Shown here piece by piece: positions 16,701 through 25,257 of a stretch of DNA of 64,000 bases. Each line of letters starts with the position of its first letter. Position 1 is the first letter of the stretch. This DNA is from Pedobacter terrae. Its GTDB lineage: Bacteria > Bacteroidota > Bacteroidia > Sphingobacteriales > Sphingobacteriaceae. The translations under genes were made by a program, and so were the position numbers. The DNA lies in contig NZ_FNCH01000013.1 of the NCBI RefSeq assembly GCF_900100705.1, positions 62,001-126,000 of the forward strand, read 5' to 3'. The notes beneath the pieces were generated by a model. It was not told where the DNA came from and did no database searches. It worked only from the letters and a program-made list of their open reading frames with translations.

Positions 16701-18149
16701 TTACCAAATATAAGTACCTACTGCACCTTTATCTAAGCTGGTGGCTACCGCTTTACCATTGTATTTAATATTAAAAGCGGTTTCGGTGCTGTTATTATTG
16801 CAAACAATCAGTACGTTTTTGCCATCAGGTGTTTTAAATGCTACATTCTGAAGGTTGTTTGTGATATTTGATGCAATCCTCACCGAACCTGGTTTTACAA
16901 ATTTGGATGCATGTGCAATGACATAATAGGCTACGTTTCTGCTTACCGCCGGGGCAATGGTAATAGCGCCTAAGCAAGTGGTACAGCCACCTTTATCGGT
17001 ATGTGGGTTGTAGTTGGGATCTGCAGCTAAATTCCATTCCAACACATTGCGGCTCCAGTTCCTTGTGGCACCAACAATCAGGGTAGATACATGCCATTTT
17101 AAATCTTCGGCAAAATTGCCCGGACCACCAACCCATTGTTCGGTAAAATAAACATTACGGTCGGGGTGTGCGTTGTGCACCTGCGTAAGTGCCGTAATAG
17201 GACCGGCATATAAGTGAAATGCAGAACCATCTACGTATTTTTTCGCATCTGCATCATTTAAAATAGTAATCGGATATTCAGGCTTATCAGCATTGTGGTC
17301 GTACACAATAATCTTGGTTTTGATTCCGCTGCTTTGAAAAATCGGACCCAATGCTGTTTTAATGAAATTGGCCTGATCTAAAGCCGTCATGTACATACTT
17401 GGATTATTACCGGGGTGTAATGGCTCATTTTGCGGCGTGATGGCATCAATTACAATACCCTCTGTTTTCATGGCCTGAATGTATTTCACCAGATATTTTG
17501 CATAGGTTTGGTAATATTCTGGCTTTAAACTGCCCCCGATAAAACTTCTATTGGTTTTCATCCAGACAGGGGCCGTCCATGGTGAACCTAAAATTTTAAT
17601 CGAAGGATTGATGGCTACAATCTTTTTTAGCACCGGAATTAAATCAGCCTGTTCTTTGGCGATAGAGAATTTTGCTAAATTATCATCCGTTTCTCCGTCC
17701 GCCAGATCGTTATAGGTAAAAGGGGTAGCGCTTAAGTCTGATGCCCCAATACTTATTCTAAGGTAACTTACAGCAATGGCGGCATCGGTGCCAGCAAACA
17801 GCTCGTTTAATAGCTTATCTTGTGCTGCAGCAGGTAAAGCATTAATTAAACTTGCACTACCACCAGTCAGGGTATAACCGAAACCATCAATGCTTTGAAA
17901 AGTAGTGGCTGGATCTACCTCAATGGTGGGGTTGTTATTGGTAGTGGTAGAAAAGTTTAAGGCAACATTCTGCTTTTTTAACAATTGAGATTGATCGCCT
18001 TTGGTTAGCCAAAATGCAACATCGGTTTTAACCGGTCCGGTAGAAGTTGGTGTCGAAGTATCTTCTTCACTTGTCTTCGGACTTTTGCTACAGGCACAGG
18101 CGACAATCAAGATGGCCAGTGCGGTGCCCAGGTTGTAAATGGGTTTCAT
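16701..18149 (-). CDS. Glycoside hydrolase family 30 lipoprotein
   Basis: The protein has 482 residues from ATG at 18149; a start at 18188 would precede the lipoprotein signal (LGTALAILIVAC, Cys18) by 13 residues. It has the GH30 (beta/alpha)8 core plus beta side domain: FQSIDGFGYTLTGGSA, LGSPWTAPVWMKTN, acid/base Glu242 in ITPQNEP and nucleophile Glu337 in VYFTEQWVGG. GH30 members hydrolyse beta-glucosylceramide, beta-1,6-glucan or xylan. Next to GH3 and SusCD, an endo-beta-1,6-glucanase (subfamily 3-like) at the cell surface is plausible. It is the last gene of the operon, 116 bp after GH3. Confidence 0.88.
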   Translation of the reverse strand: MKPIYNLGTALAILIVACACSKSPKTSEEDTSTPTSTGPVKTDVAFWLTKGDQSQLLKKQNVALNFSTTTNNNPTIEVDPATTFQSIDGFGYTLTGGSASLINALPAAAQDKLLNELFAGTDAAIAVSYLRISIGASDLSATPFTYNDLADGETDDNLAKFSIAKEQADLIPVLKKIVAINPSIKILGSPWTAPVWMKTNRSFIGGSLKPEYYQTYAKYLVKYIQAMKTEGIVIDAITPQNEPLHPGNNPSMYMTALDQANFIKTALGPIFQSSGIKTKIIVYDHNADKPEYPITILNDADAKKYVDGSAFHLYAGPITALTQVHNAHPDRNVYFTEQWVGGPGNFAEDLKWHVSTLIVGATRNWSRNVLEWNLAADPNYNPHTDKGGCTTCLGAITIAPAVSRNVAYYVIAHASKFVKPGSVRIASNITNNLQNVAFKTPDGKNVLIVCNNNSTETAFNIKYNGKAVATSLDKGAVGTYIW

Positions 18150-18265
18150 TATTATGGTTTTGGTTAGAGATTTAAGGGTATTTCGCATAGTATAAAATGG
18201 AATGTAATTTAAAAAAATTGCTTTTGCTTCTGGACATAAGCAATGTACATGTATACAGGATTGGT

Positions 18266-20572
18266 TTAATTGGTGTAATTAAAGTTTATTTTTTGATCAC
18301 CAATTTGAATTTTGAATTCGCCCGGCTCGGTTACTTTTTTGCCTTCTACATTGACAACGGCAATATCTTCAGGTGTCAAGGTGAACTTTACTGTTTTGCT
18401 TTCGCCGGCTTTTAAGTCGATTTTTTCAAAACCTCTTAAACGTTTTACATCTGGAGTAATTACACTTGCCACTAAATCAGAAGTGTAAAGCAGTACACTT
18501 TCTTTGCCGGCTCTGTTTCCTGTGTTGCTTACTTCAACAGAAATGCTTAAAGTTTCGCCAGCTTTTAAAGTATTGTGACTGATTTTCAGATTGCTGTATT
18601 TGAAAGTGGTATAACTTAAACCCTGGCCAAAAACATATTGCGGGTTATAATCTGAATCATAATTATAAACGCCTTCAACAGTTTCACGCGACTCTGATGG
18701 CTTATGGTAATAGGTAAATAGTGCATTAGGAAATTGTGGATAGGTATAAGGCAGTTTTCCTGAGGGATTTACATCGCCAAATAAAATATCGGCCAAAGCA
18801 TCAGCACCATAGTTCCCGGGCAGGTAAGTTTGAACTACAGCGGTCATACTCTTTTCGAACTTGCTGATAATCCTCGGACGGCCTTCGTTCAATACTAGAA
18901 TAACAGGTTTTCCGGTTGCCGCAATCTTTTTCGCCAGTTCCGTCTGCAGGTCAGAAAGGTAGAGATCGCTCAGATTACCTGGCGATTCTGTGTAGGTGTT
19001 TTCGCCTAAGCACAATACAACTGCATCCACATCTTTGGCAGCAGCAATGGTTTCAACCATTTTGTCGGCAAAATCTTCAAAATATTTACCATCCATTTTA
19101 TAGCTTACACCAGGCAGGTATTTGATGTTATTGGTGCCGATTTTATGTTGCAGGGCTTCTAAAATCGTATGGTAATCTTTTGCAAATTCTTCTACCTTTT
19201 CGCCCTGCCAGCTATACGTCCATGCGCCGTTCAGGGTACGCATCGAGTTTGCATTAGGTCCGGTAACCAATAGCTTCATTCCTTTTTTTAAGGGAAGAAT
19301 GTTATCTGTGTTTTTTAATAAGGTGATCGATTCTGCTGCGGTATTGTAAGCAGCAGTCTGAAACTCTTTACTGGCAAATTTTGGGTAATCTTTAGGATTA
19401 GTAGTCGGTTTTTCAAACAAACCAGTCGCAAATTTTACCAGTAAAATCCTGCGCACAGCATCATCAATTCTTTCCTTTTTTACTTTACCTTCTTTAACTA
19501 GTGCAATAAGATTATCGCAGAATACTTCGTAGTTATAAGCAATCATACTCATGTCTATCCCGGCATTAATGGCCAGCATAATGGCTTCCTTATCATCTTT
19601 TGCAATGTGGTCTCTTTTAAAAAGATTTTCGATATCTCCCCAATCGGTCACCACCAAACCTTTAAAGCCTAGTTCTTCTTTTAATAATTTAGTAACAAGA
19701 TTATAATTGGAGTGTACCGGAATACCATTGATGATACCCGAATTGATCATCACTGTGTGTGCACCAGCATCTACAGCAGCTTTAAACTGTGGTAAGTGGT
19801 ATTCTCTTAAGGCCTGATCGGAAATAAATGAAGGTGTCCTGTCTTTTCCGGTAGTTGGTGTTTGGTAACCTAAAAAGTGTTTTAATGAGGTAGCAACCTT
19901 ATAAGGATTGGCAACATTATTATCATCTCCTTCGTAACCTTTAACAGCCGCTTTCCCCAATTCGGTAACCACATATGGATCTTCCCCAAAACTTTCCCAC
20001 TGGCGTGGAAAACGCGGATCGGCACCTAAATCCAAGATAGGGGCGAAGTTCCATGGAATAGAACTGGCGCGGGTTTCATAGGCGGTAATGGAAGCACCGT
20101 TTTTAACCAGACTGCGGTTAAAGGTAGCCGCCTGACCGATTTGCTGAGGAAACATGGTTGCGCCAGCTGTATAAGTGGCACCATGAACTTCATCAACACC
20201 ATAAATTACGGGGATTTTATTTTTACCTTTTTTAATGGCTACATTCTGGATTTCGCTGATAATTTTATACCAGACCTGTGGCGTGCGTGCCCTATTGTTT
20301 GAGGTATTTAATACCGAACCCACGTGGTATTGGATTAAAGCTTTATCCATTGCAGCTTTATCCAGTGTAAAAGGCTCGTCACTTTCAAAACGGCTTTTAC
20401 CCGTTCCGATTACGTCGAGGGTAATCTGCGCCATCTGACCCACTTTTTCTTCTAGCGTCATTTTGCTTAACAAAGCTTCAATTTTCGCCTGGTTTGTATT
20501 TTTGATCTGGGCCTGGGCGTGAACAAAACATCCCATAGCGAAAAGTGAGAGCAAGGTTCTTTTAAACATCAT
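18266..20572 (-). CDS. bglX: Glycoside hydrolase family 3 beta-glucosidase (BglX-like)
   Basis: This 768-residue protein has a signal peptide (MMFKRTLLSLFAMGCFVHAQA), so it is probably periplasmic. The GH3 N-terminal barrel carries the nucleophile Asp310 in GFKGLVVTDWGD and the substrate-binding KHFLGY. The C-terminal sandwich holds the acid/base region (LCLGENTYTESPGNLSDLYL), and a fibronectin III-like domain ends it (about 660-765). Layout and length match BglX beta-glucosidases that release glucose from beta-linked oligosaccharides. It lies between susD and GH30 in one operon and would degrade the imported oligosaccharides. Confidence 0.93.
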   Translation of the reverse strand: MMFKRTLLSLFAMGCFVHAQAQIKNTNQAKIEALLSKMTLEEKVGQMAQITLDVIGTGKSRFESDEPFTLDKAAMDKALIQYHVGSVLNTSNNRARTPQVWYKIISEIQNVAIKKGKNKIPVIYGVDEVHGATYTAGATMFPQQIGQAATFNRSLVKNGASITAYETRASSIPWNFAPILDLGADPRFPRQWESFGEDPYVVTELGKAAVKGYEGDDNNVANPYKVATSLKHFLGYQTPTTGKDRTPSFISDQALREYHLPQFKAAVDAGAHTVMINSGIINGIPVHSNYNLVTKLLKEELGFKGLVVTDWGDIENLFKRDHIAKDDKEAIMLAINAGIDMSMIAYNYEVFCDNLIALVKEGKVKKERIDDAVRRILLVKFATGLFEKPTTNPKDYPKFASKEFQTAAYNTAAESITLLKNTDNILPLKKGMKLLVTGPNANSMRTLNGAWTYSWQGEKVEEFAKDYHTILEALQHKIGTNNIKYLPGVSYKMDGKYFEDFADKMVETIAAAKDVDAVVLCLGENTYTESPGNLSDLYLSDLQTELAKKIAATGKPVILVLNEGRPRIISKFEKSMTAVVQTYLPGNYGADALADILFGDVNPSGKLPYTYPQFPNALFTYYHKPSESRETVEGVYNYDSDYNPQYVFGQGLSYTTFKYSNLKISHNTLKAGETLSISVEVSNTGNRAGKESVLLYTSDLVASVITPDVKRLRGFEKIDLKAGESKTVKFTLTPEDIAVVNVEGKKVTEPGEFKIQIGDQKINFNYTN

Positions 20573-20585
20573 AAAATTAAGTTAT

Positions 20586-20617
20586 AAAACAAAGGCGACC
20601 ATAGCCGCCTCTGTTTT
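20586..20617 (-). terminator. Hairpin between susD and GH3 (possible intra-operon attenuator)
   Basis: On the minus strand aaaacagaggcg (20606-20617) pairs with cgcctttgtttt (20586-20597), 11 of 12 pairs, across an 8-nt loop, and the sequence continues ttttataactt. It starts 11 bp after the susD stop. Partial termination here would give more SusCD than enzyme. Confidence 0.5.
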
Positions 20618-20627
20618 TTGTAAGAAA

Positions 20628-22043
20628 TTAACGTACATTAGGATTTTTGTCTAATTCATCCTGTGGAATCGGGAAATATAGCTTTGAAGCAGTAAGGTTA
20701 TAGTTCAGGTTAGCTCCTGTACCATCAACCTGTGCATTCATAACTGGAATTACCCGGTTTGTTCTTAATAAATCGAACCAGCGGTGACCTTCGAAAGCGA
20801 GTTCCAGACGACGTTCGTTTTCAATTGCCAAACGCATTGAAGCCTGATCTGCAGCAGGTGTGGCGTCTAAATTAACGCGGCTGCGGATCTGATTAACCAA
20901 TGGAGCAGCTGTTGACCACCCCGAGGTACTTAATTCGTTCACCGCCTCTGCTTTTAATAAAATGATATCTGCTAATCTCAATATGTAGTTGTCAGATTTA
21001 TCATCTGCACGGTATTTATTGATGTATGGATAACTTGTTTTAGACCAATAAGAATCATTCCAACCCTCTGATACTACATTGTTAAATTTAATGCTGGAAG
21101 CTTTACGGATGGCGTCACCCGCATCATCAAATGCTTTTGCCAAACTATTGGTAGGGGTATTAAATCTTTTCCATCCTGTACCAACCAATACACTTGGCAT
21201 CCAGTTTCCATGTAAACCTCCGTAACCATCGTACTGCATTTCCCATATGGCTTCCGAATTGTTTTTGTGGTTTGAGTCCCACAGGAAATCGTAGTTGGAT
21301 ATTAAAGAATAGCCACCACCGATTACGGCATCACAATACATATTCACTTTGTTCCAATCCGGAGTTGGTTTGCTTGCATATACTTTGGCCAAAAGTGCAT
21401 TGGCCACTCCTTTGGTCATGATACCTTTGGTAGGGCCGGCAACGCGGGCATTGGCGGCACCATATTCCAGATCGGCAATGATCTGCGCATAAATGGCATC
21501 AACACTTGCTTTTGCCGGGTAGAATTCGGCATCTGTTGTCGGTACTTTAACCACCAATGGAACAGAACCCCAGGTTCTTACTAAATTGAAGTACATGTAA
21601 GCCCTTAAAATGCTGGCTTCTGCAAGGATCTGTTTACGTCTATCACCTACATCAAGTTTTGGATCTTGTATATTTGAAATATTGGTAATGATAAGATTGC
21701 AGTTTTTAATATCGCTATATAAAGCATTCCAATCTCTTCCTACGTTACCGTTTGTAGAGTTTACGGTAAATAAATCCAACTGAATATTGGCCGGGTTATC
21801 TCCACCGGCATAAGCGTTATCTGATCTTACATCACCATTGGTCATATAGTCCCAGATGTGAAAGTCGTTATACATCCCGTCGTATGCACCCTGAATCAAC
21901 TTCTCCGCTGCTGCTGCGTCTGCAAAAGCTACATCAGGACCTACCTGCGTAATGGGAGTTTGATCTAAAAAATCTTTTTTACAGCTGCTCAGTGCCAAAG
22001 CAATGGTACCTGCTGCGATTAATGAATATATTTTAAATTTCAT
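20628..22043 (-). CDS. SusD/RagB family nutrient-binding lipoprotein
   Basis: This 471-residue protein has a lipoprotein signal (AAGTIALALSSC, Cys21). The SusD fold is visible: QTPITQVGPDVAFADAAAAE, the helical TPR-like LIQGAYDGMYNDF and ADIILLKAEAVNEL, and the closing NERRLELAFEGHRWFDLLRT. SusD proteins sit on the outer surface as a lid on the SusC channel and bind the glycan. It is slightly shorter than average. The gene lies 11 bp after susC, the usual tight pair. The glycan is not identifiable from SusD alone. Confidence 0.96.
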   Translation of the reverse strand: MKFKIYSLIAAGTIALALSSCKKDFLDQTPITQVGPDVAFADAAAAEKLIQGAYDGMYNDFHIWDYMTNGDVRSDNAYAGGDNPANIQLDLFTVNSTNGNVGRDWNALYSDIKNCNLIITNISNIQDPKLDVGDRRKQILAEASILRAYMYFNLVRTWGSVPLVVKVPTTDAEFYPAKASVDAIYAQIIADLEYGAANARVAGPTKGIMTKGVANALLAKVYASKPTPDWNKVNMYCDAVIGGGYSLISNYDFLWDSNHKNNSEAIWEMQYDGYGGLHGNWMPSVLVGTGWKRFNTPTNSLAKAFDDAGDAIRKASSIKFNNVVSEGWNDSYWSKTSYPYINKYRADDKSDNYILRLADIILLKAEAVNELSTSGWSTAAPLVNQIRSRVNLDATPAADQASMRLAIENERRLELAFEGHRWFDLLRTNRVIPVMNAQVDGTGANLNYNLTASKLYFPIPQDELDKNPNVR

Positions 22044-22054
22044 TGTTGTCTGAA

Positions 22055-24967
22055 TTAAAAGCCTACGTTAACACCAAATAAGAAAGTTCTGGATTGCGGA
22101 TAAGTACCATAATCAATACCCATTGCAGGTCCGTTTGCCGAGTTTACGTTAACCTCCGGATCAAAACCTGTGTATTTTGTAAAAGTTAATAAGTTGTATG
22201 CCGATGCATATAACATGACTTTACTCATTTTAAGTTTACCTAAAGTAGCGGCACCAAAATTGTAAGATAATGTGGTGGTTTTTAAACGCAGGTAAGCACC
22301 ATTTTCAACAAAACGACTGGAAGTTAAAGTGTTGCTCGTATTATCTTTTATCGCTCTTGGAATATCCGTGATCTGTCCTGGCGTTGTCCACCTGTTCAAT
22401 ACCACGGCTGATTGATTTTTTGAATCATTCATGCCTTCCAGTTCCATTCTCGATGCGTTGAACATCTGGTTACCCTGAACACCCTGGAAAAGGAAGTTTA
22501 AACCGAAATTGCCAAAAGTAAAGGTATTGTTAACACCATAAGTGAATTTAGGTTGTGCCGAGCCAATAAACATTCTGTCATCTGCTGTAATTGTACCATC
22601 TCCATTTAAATCCTGATAAACGATATTTCCTGTCTGAGGATCTACGCCGTTTGAAACATAACCGTAAAAGCTACCCAACGGACGACCGGTTACCACTCTG
22701 ATTGCAGCATCACGCTCATAAATACCACCAAAAGTAATCGAATTTACTTTATCTCCTAAGCTGGTTACTTTATTGCGGTTTAAAGAGAAATTGATGTCGG
22801 TTGTCCAGGTAAATTTATCTTTTATAAAGTTTTTGGTAGTTAAAACAAACTCTAAACCTTTGTTCTCCATATTACCAACGTTTGCAGGAATACTACCGAA
22901 ACCGATTGAGTTAGGCAAAGGCTGGTTAATTAAAAGGTCTTTGGTTTTCTTTAAATAGGCATCAGCAGTAAAAACCACGCGACTGTTGAACATCGATAAA
23001 TCTAAGCCAATGTTGGTCTGTGTGGTTTCTTCCCATTTCAACCTTGGGTTTCCGATTTGTGCAAGTACGTAGGAACCTTGAGTAGTTGGATTATATAACT
23101 GTAAATAAGAATAATCTCCGATACCCTCATCATTACCCACCTTGCCCCAGCTTGCCCTTAATTTTAAATCGTTGATCGATTTTACATCTTTTAAGAAATT
23201 CTCGCCGGAAATTCTCCATCCCACTGATGCTGAAGGAAAATAACCGTATCTATTCTCTTTACCAAAGCGTGATGAACCGTCGGCCCTGAAATTAGTGCTG
23301 AATAAATATTTGCCATCATAAGCATAAGTTAAGCGGGCTAAATAAGAACGCTTAGACCACTCAGATGCCGTTGGTAATTGTGGCGGAATTGAAGTGCCAT
23401 GATCTAACAGCTGGCCATTTGCACCAATGAAATTCTGCTCGTTATAAGCCAGGTAATAATATTTAGACTGTTGCAAAGTCATACCGCCAGTAGCCGTGAA
23501 AGCATTTTTACCCCAGTTTTTTGTATAGTTTAAAATGTTTTCGTTTAGCCAAACATGGTCGGTACTGAAATTAGAATTAATAATCCCTTTTTGTGTCCTG
23601 CCATAATCTGTTGAATATGGATCTAGAAAGTACGAATACCTGTTATCGTTATTGTTGGTACTGATGCTCGATTTGAAAGAAAAATCCTGTGTGAATTTAA
23701 TTTCAGCAGCAAATGCGCCTAAGAAACGGAAATTTCTGTTTCTATTTCTGGCAGCGTTTGCATTGGCCACAGGGTTTTCAGAGCCACCTTTGTAAGGGTT
23801 AAATGCGTAGGTGCCGTTGGCTGCATAAACACCAATGGTAGGAGGGGTAGTTAATGCCGATAAGATGGTTCCACCTCTTGCAACGTTAGCATTGTCGCTT
23901 ACATCTACCGAGTTATTTTGAGTAATAGCGGCGTTACCGGTTAATTTTAACCATTTGGTAATGTTTTGTGAGCCGTTAAAGTGGATGGTATATTTATCCA
24001 GTTTTGCTGGTGATACTACACCTTTATCTTGTTGATAACCTGTTGATAAGGAATATTGCCCACCTTTAACACCTCCGGAAATGGATGCTTGATAACTATT
24101 TTGTGTTCCTGTGCCGAAAGTGAGGTCTTGCCAGTCTGTATTTTGATTACCCAATCCATTCGTATCATAACCCAATTCTTTCATCAGGGAGATATATTGA
24201 TCTCTGTTCAATACATCCTGTTTTTGCCAAAGATTAGAAAAACCTGTAAATGCATTAAAGGTTGCACGGATCTTATCGGATGATCCTTTTTTGGTGGTAA
24301 TGAGGATAACACCATTAGCACCACTCGATCCGTAAATGGCAGCAGCCGAAGCATCTTTTAAAATGGTCAGACTTTCAATATCGGTCGGGTTTAAGAAACT
24401 CGCATCTCGTGAAGTTACTCCATCTATAACATACAACGGACTGTTGGATGCATTGATTGAGGTATTACCCCGTATAGTAACGGTTACACCGGATCCCGGC
24501 TTTCCTGATTGTGAAGAAATCTGCACACCGGCGGCCTTACCCTGGATGGCTTGTAGGGGATTGGTTACGGGCTGATTTTCGATATCTTTAGAAGATAAAG
24601 ATACAACAGCTGTTGTTAAATCTTTTTTAGTTGTAGTACCATAACCAATTACCACAACCTCGTTTAGTTGTTGGTTATCGTCAGATAAGGTAATGTTTAT
24701 GCTTGTACGGCCGCCTACCGCTTCTTCTATTGTTTTATAACCAATAAAAGTAAATTCTAAAGTTGAGTTTTGAGGAGCGCTGATCGTATATCCTCCATTA
24801 TCTGAAGTAGAGGCCCCCTGGTTAGTACCTTTTACCTTTACAGATACACCGGGAAGTGGTAATCCTTGCTTGTCTTTTACCAGACCTTTTACGGTAATAT
24901 TCTGTGCCATACTCAGAGAGATACCACAGAGAATATACACCATAAGCAATGTAAACTTTTTTCTCAT
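22055..24967 (-). CDS. SusC/RagA family TonB-linked outer-membrane transporter
   Basis: The protein has 970 residues from ATG at 24967; a non-ATG start at 25009 would add 14 residues before the signal peptide (MRKKFTLLMVYILCGISLSMA). Residues 23-105 form a carboxypeptidase-like domain (ITVKGLVKDKQGLPLPGVSVKV split by strands), followed by the TonB-box-like NEVVVIGYGTTTKKDLT. The plug (NPLQAIQGKAAGVQI, SPLYVIDGV) and a 22-strand barrel ending in FGVNVGF come next. It imports oligosaccharides with its SusD partner. The gene opens the operon susC-susD-GH3-GH30. Confidence 0.96.
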   Translation of the reverse strand: MRKKFTLLMVYILCGISLSMAQNITVKGLVKDKQGLPLPGVSVKVKGTNQGASTSDNGGYTISAPQNSTLEFTFIGYKTIEEAVGGRTSINITLSDDNQQLNEVVVIGYGTTTKKDLTTAVVSLSSKDIENQPVTNPLQAIQGKAAGVQISSQSGKPGSGVTVTIRGNTSINASNSPLYVIDGVTSRDASFLNPTDIESLTILKDASAAAIYGSSGANGVILITTKKGSSDKIRATFNAFTGFSNLWQKQDVLNRDQYISLMKELGYDTNGLGNQNTDWQDLTFGTGTQNSYQASISGGVKGGQYSLSTGYQQDKGVVSPAKLDKYTIHFNGSQNITKWLKLTGNAAITQNNSVDVSDNANVARGGTILSALTTPPTIGVYAANGTYAFNPYKGGSENPVANANAARNRNRNFRFLGAFAAEIKFTQDFSFKSSISTNNNDNRYSYFLDPYSTDYGRTQKGIINSNFSTDHVWLNENILNYTKNWGKNAFTATGGMTLQQSKYYYLAYNEQNFIGANGQLLDHGTSIPPQLPTASEWSKRSYLARLTYAYDGKYLFSTNFRADGSSRFGKENRYGYFPSASVGWRISGENFLKDVKSINDLKLRASWGKVGNDEGIGDYSYLQLYNPTTQGSYVLAQIGNPRLKWEETTQTNIGLDLSMFNSRVVFTADAYLKKTKDLLINQPLPNSIGFGSIPANVGNMENKGLEFVLTTKNFIKDKFTWTTDINFSLNRNKVTSLGDKVNSITFGGIYERDAAIRVVTGRPLGSFYGYVSNGVDPQTGNIVYQDLNGDGTITADDRMFIGSAQPKFTYGVNNTFTFGNFGLNFLFQGVQGNQMFNASRMELEGMNDSKNQSAVVLNRWTTPGQITDIPRAIKDNTSNTLTSSRFVENGAYLRLKTTTLSYNFGAATLGKLKMSKVMLYASAYNLLTFTKYTGFDPEVNVNSANGPAMGIDYGTYPQSRTFLFGVNVGF

Positions 24968-25076
24968 AATTTTGCTCTTGATTAAGATTATATGCGGTAA
25001 AGTTAACACCAGATTAATGTTAAATACAAGTGTTTTGAATATTAAATTTTACGTAACTAATTGATATATAGGTTTT

Positions 25077-25196
25077 TGCGTTGATTTCGATACGCTTTAA
25101 TACCGCTATTGAAAAGGCAGTTTTAATGCTGATAATCAGCCTTTAAGTGATCTGGATAAGTAGTTATGCGGTTGTAGTTTGATACGCTTAAATACC
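25077..25196 (-). promoter_or_regulatory. Pair of 16-bp direct repeats upstream of susC (putative operator)
   Basis: GATACGCTTTAATACC (25089-25104) and GATACGCTTAAATACC (25181-25196) differ at one base and start 92 bp apart. Each is preceded by TGCG(G)TTG 12-14 bp earlier. They lie 122 and 214 bp before the susC ATG in a 290-bp gap that holds no gene. A regulator that binds both and stimulates susC transcription would fit. The sensor encoded immediately upstream is the natural candidate. Confidence 0.55.
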
Positions 25197-25257
25197 CTTG
25201 CCTTTTTATGGAAAAAAGTTTAAAACAAACAAATTTGTGACGGATTAAAGGGCGTAT

